Position numbers and translations under genes: made by a program
Notes under the pieces: generated by a model
Seen by the model: the letters and a program-made list of their open reading frames with translations, nothing else
Told to the model about the DNA's origin: nothing
The model's database searches: none
Source of the DNA: Microcoleus sp036705565
Lineage (GTDB): Bacteria > Cyanobacteriota > Cyanobacteriia > Cyanobacteriales > Microcoleaceae
DNA: 64,000 nt
Assembly: GCA_036705565.1 (NCBI GenBank)
Contig: JAUBUY010000003.1
Direction: 5' to 3' (one strand)
Part shown: in pieces, positions 8,934-17,800 of the stretch
Position numbering within the stretch: the first letter of the stretch is position 1
How the letters are laid out: every line of letters starts with the position of its first letter

Positions 8934-11900
8934 ACCAGATTTCTGGACGGGAATAGATCGCATTTGCTGGCTGTGTGTCTTGATGGCAGAATTTATCGAA
9001 ACTAATTCCCTAGAATATGCCCCTTTAACGATATCGGGAATGGCGAGTATCATCAATGCACCCGCGTTGGCAAAAGCCCGCCAAGCCATTTTCAATATGC
9101 GCCTGATGTCGCTGGCTTACGTAACAGAACAGTCAGTGAAACACGCCGTTGCTATTTATAACGATCGCCACTACCGCAACAAAACTCAAGGAACCTATAA
9201 AATTAACTTAGAAACACTTCACTTTCAACGCACAGACCCCCTAGAAGACCCTTTAATTGCCCAAGCACGTCAAATTCTGGGTCAGCCTTTAGCACACCAA
9301 TTTTACAGCGCCACCTTTGCCGATCCCCGCCAGCCAATGGCCGTTGCTTTAGGTGAAGAAACAACAGCCGCGAGAGTGCCAATTGGGCCGATCGCAGCCC
9401 CACTTGCGCCGCGCCGCACCCATTCCCTCGATCGCGCCCCGAAAGCAAAAATCCGCATTCCCCTTGCGGAACTGTACGAGTTAGCAGTTGAGATGGATGA
9501 ACGCGAAGCAAATCACCCTGAAAAAAGACGGGGTAGCTGGGTACAACGGTTTCAACATTTTGCACTTAAGGTGCCAGAAATTGGCAAGGGTTTGCGGGAA
9601 GAAACAGTCATCGAATTAGAAGGCATCAAGCACTTAATTGGACTGCCTGGATCGGGCAAAACAACTTTGCTCGTATTAATAGCTGTGTGGTTGGGAAAAC
9701 GCGGTTATAAAGCGATGTTTGTGTTTCCCTCTATTGAAGTTGCCAGACAGTACATGGCAGAACTAGCATTTCATGAAATTAAAGTGGGAATGCTAGTCGG
9801 TCAAAGCGATGGAACTCGCCGCCGACACGCTAACAATATTGCCGAGGCGATCGCAGCATCAGGGGGAAATGGCGGCTTTGGCTATAGTTTGGAACAAGCA
9901 GAAGTTTTTGGCTTAAATTGCGTCTTACCTGCGTTTTCTACTGCTGATACTTCGATGTGGGGATTTGGTTATGCACCCTGCAATGAAATTTTACAAAGCG
10001 GTGGCAAAAAAGGGCAAATGAAAAAGTATCTTTGTCCGGTTTGGACGATGTGCGGTCGCCACAAAGCACCCCGCGATTTGCTAGATGCCGATATTTGGGT
10101 CGGCCACGTTCTTTCAATGGATACGGAAGTACCACCCCATGCTATTCGCGAGCGCATTCGTTATTTTGAATTAATTGCCCGGACATTCGATGTCGTAGTT
10201 TTTGACGAAGCAGATATGGTGCAATCAAATCTGGATGCTTACGGTGCTGCAACTTTAAAACTTTCCGGGGCGAAAGAATCTATCCATTTAGCCATTCAAG
10301 AGCAAATTCACAATCCTTTTGCTCGCGGAGAAAACTATCGATTGTTCGACCGCAATGTAGAACTTTACAGCCGCAATTTATCGGAATTTGGCGATCGCAA
10401 TACATCATTAATTACTGCCGTTCAAAATATGCCCTCATCGCGAGTGAGCCAACGCTATGAGAATCAGTTATTAACCGTTCTGAGAATAGTCAGCGATTTG
10501 TTGGATGGCTATGAGAAAACTTCTAAACGCGATCGCCTTGACGAAGAGGAAGTCAAACAGGGATTTAGCAAAAGTCGAGCCTTGAAAGAATTCTGGGAAA
10601 CGGCTGCTTACCATGCTTTTTACGATCGCACTGGCATTGAACCGCACGATCGGCTAAACATGGATCTGTGCGCTCAAAGGCTGGGAATAAACGCCGACAC
10701 GCTCAAACAGCAATGGGAAACTCAAATTCTTTATTTTCGTCGTTATTTAGCGGAGAATCTGATCGAACGGCGCGATAAAATAGTCAAAGAAATTGCCGAA
10801 TTGTTTTTGCCTTTGTGTTTTAAGGATGCCACTGCATCAGGCGAAGCTCAGGATACGATTACCTTACTTGTTTGCGTTACTTTTGTGATTTTAGGCTATC
10901 AGCGTATCGTACCGCAAACTCGAACAATGGTAGCAGAAGGACTGCTTCGGGAACCGATTGTCGAATCAACGGCAACACCCGAACTGCGACAACTGATTCC
11001 TGAGAATATTTTGGGGTCTTTTTCGGGCGTGAAATACAGTTGTGAATCGGCACAAACTACTCGCTCTCAAGCCCGAAATGTGGAACTGTCTTATATTATT
11101 TTTGTGGGCGCGCCTCGGATGTTAATGCACCGTTTTCATCAGTTATTTGAGGCAGATGGCGAACTGACAGCGCCGGCAGTTTTAATGACTTCAGCTACCT
11201 CATTTCTCGAAGCAAGTCCTGCTTATCACATTAACTCTGGGCCGGATTATCTGCTGAAACCGCGGCAAACAGAACACGAACCCAAAAAGAGCTTTTACCG
11301 CTTCAAATGGCTGCCCGATCGCGAATCGCGCGATGAACCTCTCCGATATAGCGGTGCAGGCGAATTGCGCGATCGTAATTTAAAAAAAATGGTAGACGCG
11401 CTGGTGCAAGGAGGAACCAAGAAATCTGAAATTTACAAATCCATCCTCAACTTTGACGTGCAACATGGTATTTACCGCAAAGCTGCCTTAATTGTTAACA
11501 GCTACGAACAAGCTCGGAACGTTAAGAATTTTATCAACGATTACCATCCAGAAATCGGCAAAAGAACCAAAGCAGTTGTTAATTTTCTCAAAAACGGAGA
11601 GCAACCCACAGATTTCGTTACCACGGCTCAGTGCGAGGCTTTAGGAGATGATGAAACTTGCGATATTATCATTTTTCCGATGTTGGCGATCGGTAGAGGC
11701 GTGAATATTGTTTTTACCAAAGGAGATAGGCAACTCGATGCAGCGATTGGCACAATTTATTTCCTCACCCGTCCCCACCCCACCACTGACGATACGCAAC
11801 TTTTGTACAGCCTCGCCGGCAAAGCTACCCAAGAATTTGACAGTCGAGTTTTTACTGAAATAGAAGGCTTGCCTGCAATTTCTAATGCTTGGAAACAGTC

Positions 11901-12336
11901 GAGAAAACAACTATGGAAAACGGCGAATCGACTGTTGCGCGAACCTCTCATGGCTAGCCGTTTGGGTGAAGATTTATTTAAACCGTTTACGGCAAATCAG
12001 ATGGTTGGGATTTTGCAAACTATCGGGCGCGGGATGCGAAATGGGTGTCCGGTACAAGTTTACTTTGTCGATGCAGCTTGGGCTATTAAATCCACTAAAA
12101 ATGAACCTGACTCCGGGCGGGACAGTATGCTAGTTCAAATGCGAATTATTTTAGAAGAATGCGTCAAGCATCCCGATCCAGTGATTCGAGAAATTTATCA
12201 AGAACTTTACGGTGCATTTCTGGAGCCCCTGCGGCGCATTAATGGCATAGTTTACCCGGAAAGTTTACGCGATTCAGAAGGTTTGACAGAGGAAGAAGAC
12301 GATTTTAATGATTTTTCGCCTTTATTGGAGATGTAA
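8923..12336 (+). CDS. pPIWI-RE island DinG/XPD-like helicase
   Basis: 1137 residues. Walker A Gly-Leu-Pro-Gly-Ser-Gly-Lys-Thr-Thr (240-248, Lys246), DEAD box Phe-Asp-Glu-Ala-Asp (427-431), motif III-like Thr-Ser-Ala-Thr-Ser (756-760) and motif VI Gln-Thr-Ile-Gly-Arg-Gly-Met-Arg (1032-1039) define an SF2 helicase. Four cysteines, 333, 353, 371 and 377, lie between Walker A and the DEAD box, where XPD/DinG enzymes hold their Fe-S cluster. The ~230-residue N-terminal region before Walker A is not a helicase domain and may be the island-specific Z domain. It is probably translationally coupled to the endonuclease gene (11-bp overlap). By family logic it unwinds DNA or R-loops for the PIWI and nuclease partners; this is inference. 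Confidence 0.8.
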   Translation: MRIKPDFWTGIDRICWLCVLMAEFIETNSLEYAPLTISGMASIINAPALAKARQAIFNMRLMSLAYVTEQSVKHAVAIYNDRHYRNKTQGTYKINLETLHFQRTDPLEDPLIAQARQILGQPLAHQFYSATFADPRQPMAVALGEETTAARVPIGPIAAPLAPRRTHSLDRAPKAKIRIPLAELYELAVEMDEREANHPEKRRGSWVQRFQHFALKVPEIGKGLREETVIELEGIKHLIGLPGSGKTTLLVLIAVWLGKRGYKAMFVFPSIEVARQYMAELAFHEIKVGMLVGQSDGTRRRHANNIAEAIAASGGNGGFGYSLEQAEVFGLNCVLPAFSTADTSMWGFGYAPCNEILQSGGKKGQMKKYLCPVWTMCGRHKAPRDLLDADIWVGHVLSMDTEVPPHAIRERIRYFELIARTFDVVVFDEADMVQSNLDAYGAATLKLSGAKESIHLAIQEQIHNPFARGENYRLFDRNVELYSRNLSEFGDRNTSLITAVQNMPSSRVSQRYENQLLTVLRIVSDLLDGYEKTSKRDRLDEEEVKQGFSKSRALKEFWETAAYHAFYDRTGIEPHDRLNMDLCAQRLGINADTLKQQWETQILYFRRYLAENLIERRDKIVKEIAELFLPLCFKDATASGEAQDTITLLVCVTFVILGYQRIVPQTRTMVAEGLLREPIVESTATPELRQLIPENILGSFSGVKYSCESAQTTRSQARNVELSYIIFVGAPRMLMHRFHQLFEADGELTAPAVLMTSATSFLEASPAYHINSGPDYLLKPRQTEHEPKKSFYRFKWLPDRESRDEPLRYSGAGELRDRNLKKMVDALVQGGTKKSEIYKSILNFDVQHGIYRKAALIVNSYEQARNVKNFINDYHPEIGKRTKAVVNFLKNGEQPTDFVTTAQCEALGDDETCDIIIFPMLAIGRGVNIVFTKGDRQLDAAIGTIYFLTRPHPTTDDTQLLYSLAGKATQEFDSRVFTEIEGLPAISNAWKQSRKQLWKTANRLLREPLMASRLGEDLFKPFTANQMVGILQTIGRGMRNGCPVQVYFVDAAWAIKSTKNEPDSGRDSMLVQMRIILEECVKHPDPVIREIYQELYGAFLEPLRRINGIVYPESLRDSEGLTEEEDDFNDFSPLLEM

Positions 12337-12338
12337 GC

Positions 12339-12452
12339 ATGAACGACGAAATTTTGGACGAAATTGAATTCGATCGCGACGGCGAAGTAAAGCACTCCTG
12401 GACGCACTCAGACCAAAGAAACCGGGTTTTTTACCGAATCTACGGGCTGTAA
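12339..12452 (+). pseudogene. duplicated, truncated start of the PIWI-RE gene
   Basis: Just after the helicase stop, GGAGATG(T)AA(G)C-ATG begins a 37-codon frame whose first 11 residues (Met-Asn-Asp-Glu-Ile-Leu-Asp-Glu-Ile-Glu-Phe) nearly repeat the start of the PIWI-RE protein at 12538 (Met-Asn-Asp-Asp-Ile-Phe-Asp-Glu-Ile-Glu-Ser). The preceding TTATTGGAGATG leader is repeated too. The frame then runs into the MITE and stops. It is either the old start of the PIWI gene, now displaced, or the remnant of a second tandem copy. Confidence 0.7.
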
Positions 12453-12504
12453 CGAAATATTTTCGTAAAAAAACCCGGTTTCTGGCCCCCATGCGTCCAG
12501 GACT
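12394..12504. mobile_element. palindromic MITE-like element inside the pPIWI-RE operon
   Basis: About 111 bp. Terminal arms ACTCCTGGACGC (12394-12405) and GCGTCCAGGACT (12493-12504) are complementary at 11 of 12 positions. Inner arms AAGAAACCGGGTTTTTTAC (12416-12434) and GTAAAAAAACCCGGTTTCT (12465-12483) are nearly perfect complements. Relatives lie at 28189-28296, 49935-50051 and, more diverged, 32756-32861. It encodes nothing; its RNA could form a long hairpin with a U-rich side and affect expression of the PIWI gene. Confidence 0.75.
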
Positions 12505-12537
12505 ATAAAGGAAACCACTATTATTGGAGATGCAACC

Positions 12538-15500
12538 ATGAACGACGACATTTTTGACGAAATCGAATCCGATGATGACGAAGAAACTGAAGCTACTGTG
12601 GTTTCAGACACTCTTTACATTCCTCTTGCGAATAAGAGTCTGAAAGAAATTACCCTAGCTTTTACCGTGCCAGATAATATCGAGCCAGTAACAGTCAAAG
12701 GCTTGACACTAGGTTGGACAAAATCTGCTTTACATGAGCTTTCAACTATCCAAAAAGCTGCTTGCAAGGGCGATTCAGCCATCAAAAATCTCCCTTATGC
12801 CTCGCTGCGAGGTTTGTTAGAAGTAGGACTTGACAGTGCCGCACGGATTCAGTCAAATGTAGGTTTGAGTAACTATTCGTTGAATTCTAAAAGTGTAAAT
12901 GAGCCGGAACCATTTGCTTACTTAAATTCCGAAAGTACACAAGATATCCAGAAAGCGTTACGCCCAATTATCAACGAGTGGATAACAAATTTCCTAAAAC
13001 CTTTTGCTGAAAAAGAAGATGGGCTAGTGGAAGTTATCGACCGTTTGGAAGATTTGCACGATCGAAAGGAGTTGTTAACAATTACTCCGTCTGAGTCTCA
13101 AGTTTTACCTTGGAAATGGAATCCAAATACAGGAACTACAAAACACAGCAACAATTATGATTATCGCGTGTTAGTCGATTATGCAGCTCGTGCGATCGCG
13201 GGAAAAGAGATTTTTCAGGAGCTAGGAACAATGAAGCGGGTTATTTCCAGCAGTGGTAGCCTCACAACTGGGATGGCAGAATTGATTACCGATCCCATTA
13301 CTCTACCCGACACTACAGGAACATTCAGTCTGGTGGTACGCTTAGAAGTTGTAACCTATCCTTCTTTGCACCAGCCTTTATTGAAGATAGATGTTTCCAA
13401 ACGCCGCTGGTTAAGTGGGTTACAACCTGCACGCTATAACTCAGCAAATATTAGCGGCTTTGTCTTTTCTGATGATTATAGCGATCGCACCTTTCGCTAC
13501 ACGGTGCTTTCCGATTCCGAAAAACCTGAGAAAAATCAACCCGACAAAAAGAAAAATTGGTTTTGGGCGATCGATAAAGATTTTGAAGCCTTGCGCGGCA
13601 AGCTAAAACTCCCGCTGAAAACCCCTAACGGTCAAAATATTGATGGTTCCCAAATTGCTTTGGGGAAAGCTTCAACGGATAGCTGTAAAGTAGTATTAAC
13701 TTACCGCAACGGATTGCAAGAAGGGAAACACGGAATTGACGCAGGCGTACCGGAGATTGATAAATTAGAAGCTTTTGAGTCGATAGCCAAAATTATTGAA
13801 CCTATCGGTTTTAAAGCTTTTGATAATTACTATCCTGTAAATTTTAAGAGAGGTGAAAGCCACAAATTAGATGATACAGCTTCACGCATGATTAATTTGC
13901 CTACTCTGTTAGGTGCTGCTTTAGAAGTTCTCGAAAAAGACGACTGCTATGATTTGACTCCCAAATATCTAGAAAGCTTTGAGGACAATGAGTTAAACAG
14001 CTTGCTCACTAAACACCTTGATATCAATTTAGATAATATTGCAAAAGGCAGAAAAGCCCTTAAATTGGTTTGTCAATTAAAAGAACTCAAGGCGATGATT
14101 CAGGCAAACCAGGAAGCTATGCGTCGGCTATATCCTAACGAAAGACTGTTGCTTGTTGTCTTTTACGAAGAACAATGTCAAACCGAAGTGAAACTGCTGC
14201 AAGCAATGATTCCAGTTCTGTGGGGTGGTGCGATCGAACTCATGGCTAATCGTTTGCCAGCAAACACTCACGGGCCGAGAGAGTCATTGCCCGGTGCAAA
14301 TTTGAAAGCGAAAGAGCGATCGCAAAACCGCATAAAAGCCTGGGAGTCGATCGTCCAACAACTTGCTTTACGCAAACAGCGAACTTTTTGCCTGGTAATG
14401 GCACGGGAATGGTATCCAGACAAGAAACATGATGATTCGGTGAATAAACCCTCCTCCCGTCAAGCACTGGCTAAAATCGCTGGTTCTTGCGTGCAGTTTC
14501 TGCTACCGATTGAAAAAACTAAGGACAAAAATATTCTCAACCTCGATAATTTTTCCCATCGAGTGCAAGCGGCCCTAAAAGACTTACTTTGGGCTCATTC
14601 TGGCCGCATTGATGATGTCAAGGAAAAGGTTGACAAATGGCTAAAAGATACTCCTCAAGAAGCCAGACCCAAAGAAATTATTGGGATTACGATCGTCCGC
14701 AAACAGAAAGGTCGCGCTCGCGGCTCTATTGAGAAGACATTTTTACCAATTGCTATGCGTCTCAACGTGGAGACAGGCGAGTGCGAACTGTGCTGTGCTT
14801 ATGATAGGAATAGTTTACAAATCAGTCCTTGGAGCAAGTTTTCTGATGCGATCGCCTTCATTTCCCAAATCTCCCCCGTGAAACTGGCTGACAAAGAAGA
14901 TGTGCGTCGGAATCGTTTCATGGAATTTGTCAAGCAGATTATTTCCAATTCTGTAGAGGAGGGAAATCAACCATTAGTTACGATCGATTCTTCCAACTGC
15001 GTGAAACTTTGGTCTTGGCTTGCCGATTCTAAAATGAATGCAAATCAGATTAATTTTGAAACCCAGTCGGGAAGCCCCTTGCACGAACATATGGAGCAAG
15101 AATGGAAAGGCGCGCGGATAATTCGGATTCGCCAAGACCTCGCCCCTGGAATTATAGATAAAAAAGTCCGATATTTAACAGAAACTTCTCTGGAAGATAC
15201 GCGGACAAAAAAAGAACTGACTTCAACCCTTGAAATTCCTTCAGCCTCTAGTGTAAAGGGATTATTTCGACTAAGTGCAACTAATCAAACGGGTTGTGTT
15301 GCTTATCTATCTGTAAGAAATGAAAAACCAGGTAAATTACGCGGTCAAAGTTGCTATCGCTCAACAAAAATTAACGTAGCTGCCAAGAAAGCTGAGGATT
15401 CTCAAGACAAACTTTTAAATAATGCTGATTTAAAAGTTGACGAAGCTGCCAATAAATCTGATGATTCCAAAGGCAAACTTTTAAATAAAGCTAAATTAAA

Positions 15501-15768
15501 AGTTGACAAAATCGCAAGCAAACCGCCGTTTTTGGGTCAGTGGACAACTCCCAATCCCCTTGAGATTGTTGTTACCTTGCGACAAGAAAATGACAAGCCC
15601 GATCGCCTTGCTGCACTGGTAGAATCTCTGCGCTATGGTTTCGGTCACTACAGCGACTGGTCGAGCTTACCGGCCACCCTGTTCTTCGAGCGTGTCGTGC
15701 GAGATTACATCAGCGAATTTGCAATTGAAGATGAAGAAAGGTCGGCGGAACCTGATAGGGAGGAATAA
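12538..15768 (+). CDS. PIWI-RE family protein (prokaryotic PIWI)
   Basis: 1076 residues, the largest protein of the island and the third gene. The size, the order after an endonuclease and a DinG-like helicase, and the C-terminal pattern support a pPIWI-RE assignment (N-terminal X-type domain, MID domain, RNase H-fold PIWI domain). The C-terminus (residues ~1038-1060) carries Trp-Ser-Ser-Leu-Pro-Ala-Thr-Leu-Phe-Phe-Glu-Arg with Glu1051, consistent with the conserved Glu for which the family is named; the conserved Arg may be in the Ser-Val-Arg-Asn-Glu or Leu-Arg-Gly-Gln segment upstream. The first strand of the likely RNase H fold (Gly-Ile-Thr-Ile-Val, near residue 714) lacks an obvious catalytic Asp. 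The ATG at 12538 has GGAG upstream. An acidic leader (residues 1-22) and a Lys/Asp-rich insertion with two similar ~25-residue repeats (near 950-985) are unusual. The proposed role is nucleic-acid-guided defence; this is inference. Confidence 0.72.
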   Translation: MNDDIFDEIESDDDEETEATVVSDTLYIPLANKSLKEITLAFTVPDNIEPVTVKGLTLGWTKSALHELSTIQKAACKGDSAIKNLPYASLRGLLEVGLDSAARIQSNVGLSNYSLNSKSVNEPEPFAYLNSESTQDIQKALRPIINEWITNFLKPFAEKEDGLVEVIDRLEDLHDRKELLTITPSESQVLPWKWNPNTGTTKHSNNYDYRVLVDYAARAIAGKEIFQELGTMKRVISSSGSLTTGMAELITDPITLPDTTGTFSLVVRLEVVTYPSLHQPLLKIDVSKRRWLSGLQPARYNSANISGFVFSDDYSDRTFRYTVLSDSEKPEKNQPDKKKNWFWAIDKDFEALRGKLKLPLKTPNGQNIDGSQIALGKASTDSCKVVLTYRNGLQEGKHGIDAGVPEIDKLEAFESIAKIIEPIGFKAFDNYYPVNFKRGESHKLDDTASRMINLPTLLGAALEVLEKDDCYDLTPKYLESFEDNELNSLLTKHLDINLDNIAKGRKALKLVCQLKELKAMIQANQEAMRRLYPNERLLLVVFYEEQCQTEVKLLQAMIPVLWGGAIELMANRLPANTHGPRESLPGANLKAKERSQNRIKAWESIVQQLALRKQRTFCLVMAREWYPDKKHDDSVNKPSSRQALAKIAGSCVQFLLPIEKTKDKNILNLDNFSHRVQAALKDLLWAHSGRIDDVKEKVDKWLKDTPQEARPKEIIGITIVRKQKGRARGSIEKTFLPIAMRLNVETGECELCCAYDRNSLQISPWSKFSDAIAFISQISPVKLADKEDVRRNRFMEFVKQIISNSVEEGNQPLVTIDSSNCVKLWSWLADSKMNANQINFETQSGSPLHEHMEQEWKGARIIRIRQDLAPGIIDKKVRYLTETSLEDTRTKKELTSTLEIPSASSVKGLFRLSATNQTGCVAYLSVRNEKPGKLRGQSCYRSTKINVAAKKAEDSQDKLLNNADLKVDEAANKSDDSKGKLLNKAKLKVDKIASKPPFLGQWTTPNPLEIVVTLRQENDKPDRLAALVESLRYGFGHYSDWSSLPATLFFERVVRDYISEFAIEDEERSAEPDREE

Positions 15769-16059
15769 TTCAGTCTAGGGGTTCTGTCCCGACTCGCTTG
15801 AGTTTTATAGCGTTGGAGTCGGTGATTAACGGGCTTAACTTCAGGCCAATCGCTTCTCATGTCAAAGGGGGAGAGAATTTTTGCGCCCTGGAGTGAAAGA
15901 TGAAGAAAGCTGAGCAAATCTAAAATCTAAAATCTAAAATCTCAAATTCCCTGGGAGAGGCTGCACTGTATAATTAGTGAAGGCTGGATTTGCCGAAAAT
16001 TGGTAAGTTTAGTAGGAATTTTTAAGCGGTAAGGGATCGATCGAACGAACGCAAATCAC
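15769..16059. repeat. intergenic region with an STRR heptamer array
   Basis: Between the PIWI-RE gene and the metallophosphoesterase. Tandem AATCTAA-type heptamers (the complement of TTTTAGA) occupy 15916-15942. No terminator or gene is evident. Confidence 0.6.
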
Positions 16060-16977
16060 ATGAATGAGGCTAAATCTATCAAAATTGCGGTGGTTGGGGA
16101 TGTTCACGATCGCTGGGAAGCTGAAGACGGCGAGGCCCTGAAGCATCTGGGCGTTGATTTGGTGCTGTTTGTGGGGGATTTTGGCAATGAGTCGGTGGAG
16201 GTGGTGCGGGCGATCGCCCAATTGGACATTCCGAAAGCAGCGGTGTTTGGGAACCACGATGCTTGGTACACGGCGACAGAGTGGGGCCGCAGTCAGTGTC
16301 CTTACGATCGCACTCAAGAAAATTGGGTAAAACAGCAGTTAGATTTAATGGGAGAAGCTCACGTCGGTTACGGGAAACGGGATTTTCCCGAATTGGGCGT
16401 AACTGTGGTGGGAAGCCGCCCGTTTACTTGGGGGGGTTCGGAGTGGAAGTACGGGGATTTTTACTCGGAGTGGTTTGGGGTAGAAAGTTTTGAGGAGTCG
16501 GCGCGGCGCATTGCAGCGGCTGCGGCGGATGCCGATTGCGAAAATGTGATTTTTTTGGGTCACACGGGCCCGACGGGGTTAGGAGAGGCTCCTGAAGACC
16601 CCTGCGGGCGAGATTGGAAGCCACTGGGAGGGGATTGGGGCGACCCGGATTTTGCGGAGGCGATCGATCGAACTCGTACCACAGGAAAGCACATACCTCT
16701 GGTAACTTTTGGTCATATGCACCACAAACTGCGGCACACAAAGCACGAGTTGCGGAAGTCGCTGGAGGTGAGTGCAGAGGGTACGGTGTATTTGAATGCG
16801 GCCAGCGTACCGCGAATTGTGGAGAGAGAGTGCTCGAAATTGCGGAATTTCTCGATCGTCCTGCTGGAAAATGGAGCAGTGTCGGAAGTGTCCCTGGTAT
16901 GGGTAGGCGAAGATTTCGCGGTAGAAAGAGAACAAATTCTTTATCGGCGCACTGAATCTGCAGCTATTTGTAGTTAG
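16060..16977 (+). CDS. metallophosphoesterase, TIGR04168 type
   Basis: 305 residues of the calcineurin-like phosphoesterase superfamily. Metal-binding blocks in order: Gly-Asp-Val-His-Asp-Arg (near 14), Val-Gly-Asp-Phe-Gly (near 44), Gly-Asn-His-Asp-Ala (near 66), Leu-Gly-His-Thr-Gly-Pro (near 166) and Phe-Gly-His-Met-His-His (near 219). This arrangement is typical of the TIGR04168 family shared by cyanobacteria and plants. The substrate is not known. It is encoded alone, upstream of the tRNA-Ser gene. Confidence 0.88.
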   Translation: MNEAKSIKIAVVGDVHDRWEAEDGEALKHLGVDLVLFVGDFGNESVEVVRAIAQLDIPKAAVFGNHDAWYTATEWGRSQCPYDRTQENWVKQQLDLMGEAHVGYGKRDFPELGVTVVGSRPFTWGGSEWKYGDFYSEWFGVESFEESARRIAAAAADADCENVIFLGHTGPTGLGEAPEDPCGRDWKPLGGDWGDPDFAEAIDRTRTTGKHIPLVTFGHMHHKLRHTKHELRKSLEVSAEGTVYLNAASVPRIVERECSKLRNFSIVLLENGAVSEVSLVWVGEDFAVEREQILYRRTESAAICS

Positions 16978-17011
16978 AGACATTTGCTGGTATGATAAAA
17001 TTTATGCGCCG

Positions 17012-17096
17012 GGAGAGGTGGCAGAGTGGTCGAATGCGCCTGACTTGAAATCAGGTGAACCGCAAGGTTCCGTGGGTTCAAATCCCACCCTCTCCG
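17012..17096 (+). tRNA. tRNA-Ser (anticodon UGA)
   Basis: An 85-nt cloverleaf. The acceptor stem GGAGAGG pairs with CCTCTCC with discriminator G. The D arm is GGCAGAGTGGTCGAA-type, the anticodon arm CTGACTTGAAATCAG places TGA in the loop, a long class II variable arm (GAACCGCAAGGTTC) follows, and the T arm contains GTGGGTTCAAATCCCAC. CCA is not encoded. It lies in the same orientation as the metallophosphoesterase. Confidence 0.97.
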
Positions 17097-17162
17097 TTTA
17101 ACAATTCTCTTGTCCGTTAAGGGTTTCAGGTTGACTGCATAGCAAGAAAAACCATTTTCCGC

Positions 17163-17447
17163 TCAACTTTCGCGCCAATGGTTTTCTAATATGTCCAAAA
17201 CCACCTCCATATCTGCCAAGTCCGCCCTCGACTTTTTACGCTGCGCTTTTAACTGATTGAGCAAGTCGGCCGGCTCTGGAAATTCTGCGACGGTCGGAGC
17301 CGAGTTTTTACTTTCTTCCCGATCGCGCTGCACTTCCTTGAGTTCTTGCTCCAGCATTTGCACCTTCAGTCCTAAGTCACCATTGCGCTCATGCAACTGG
17401 TTCAGTTCCTTATCCCATTCTGCAAGCTGCTTGTTGGCCGCTTTCAA
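17163..17447 (-). CDS. small coiled-coil protein
   Basis: 94 residues, almost entirely heptad-like and charged (Lys/Glu/Leu-rich) over residues 1-50, then a Pro-containing break and a second helix. No catalytic motif. It follows the ribbon-helix-helix-like gene at 17480-17800 on the same strand after ~30 bp, so the two likely form a unit. A small DNA-binding protein beside a coiled-coil protein is reminiscent of plasmid partition or segregation pairs, but I cannot assign a family. Confidence 0.55.
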   Translation of the reverse strand: MKAANKQLAEWDKELNQLHERNGDLGLKVQMLEQELKEVQRDREESKNSAPTVAEFPEPADLLNQLKAQRKKSRADLADMEVVLDILENHWRES

Positions 17448-17479
17448 TTCCTGCCTGAGTGATTCATCTTTGCCATCAC

Positions 17480-17800
17480 TCAGGCACTCAATTTTCCCAG
17501 CCGTTCCTCAATGGCGGCCATCCGCTCCATCACCGGGTCAAGGCGATCGGCTACAGCCTTGTCTACAGTGTCTACAATTTCTGTAGACACGACGCTATCA
17601 TTACTTTGTGTAGACAAGTCTGTAGACACTGTAGACACTATAGGTGTAGACAAATTAGACAGCGCTGTAGACGTGCCTGAGACTTCCTTGAGAATGCGTT
17701 GTGCAGCTTGACTAAGCGACTCACTGTCTAGCTTCTGAGCTTCTATCCAGTTCAGAAAATGACCAGAAGCCCTGAATGATACGACTTGACTTTGACTCAT
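17480..17800 (-). CDS. ribbon-helix-helix-like DNA-binding protein with embedded site array
   Basis: 106 residues from the ATG at 17798-17800. The N-terminal Gln-Val-Val-Ser-Phe-Arg-Ala strand, then helices Phe-Leu-Asn-Trp-Ile-Glu and Ser-Gln-Ala-Ala-Gln-Arg-Ile-Leu, resemble a ribbon-helix-helix fold. The middle (about residues 45-80) is Ser/Thr/Val-rich because its codons are built from TGTAGACA/TGTCTACA octamers (Val-Ser-Thr and Leu-Ser-Thr repeats). The C-terminus is a predicted helix (Pro-Val-Met-Glu-Arg-Met-Ala-Ala-Ile-Glu-Glu-Arg). The same octamer recurs in the promoter region, so autoregulation or formation of a nucleoprotein array by this protein is likely but inferred. Confidence 0.6.
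   Translation of the reverse strand: MSQSQVVSFRASGHFLNWIEAQKLDSESLSQAAQRILKEVSGTSTALSNLSTPIVSTVSTDLSTQSNDSVVSTEIVDTVDKAVADRLDPVMERMAAIEERLGKLSA

Noticed and set aside
7419..15768. Interpretation of the three-gene island as a CRISPR-Cas or standard type I restriction system
   Set aside because: There is no repeat array, no Cas1/Cas2 and no methyltransferase or specificity subunit. The domain set fits pPIWI-RE better.
16009..16983. Several antisense frames over the metallophosphoesterase gene
   Set aside because: The plus strand has all five metal-binding blocks; the antisense frames have no motifs.
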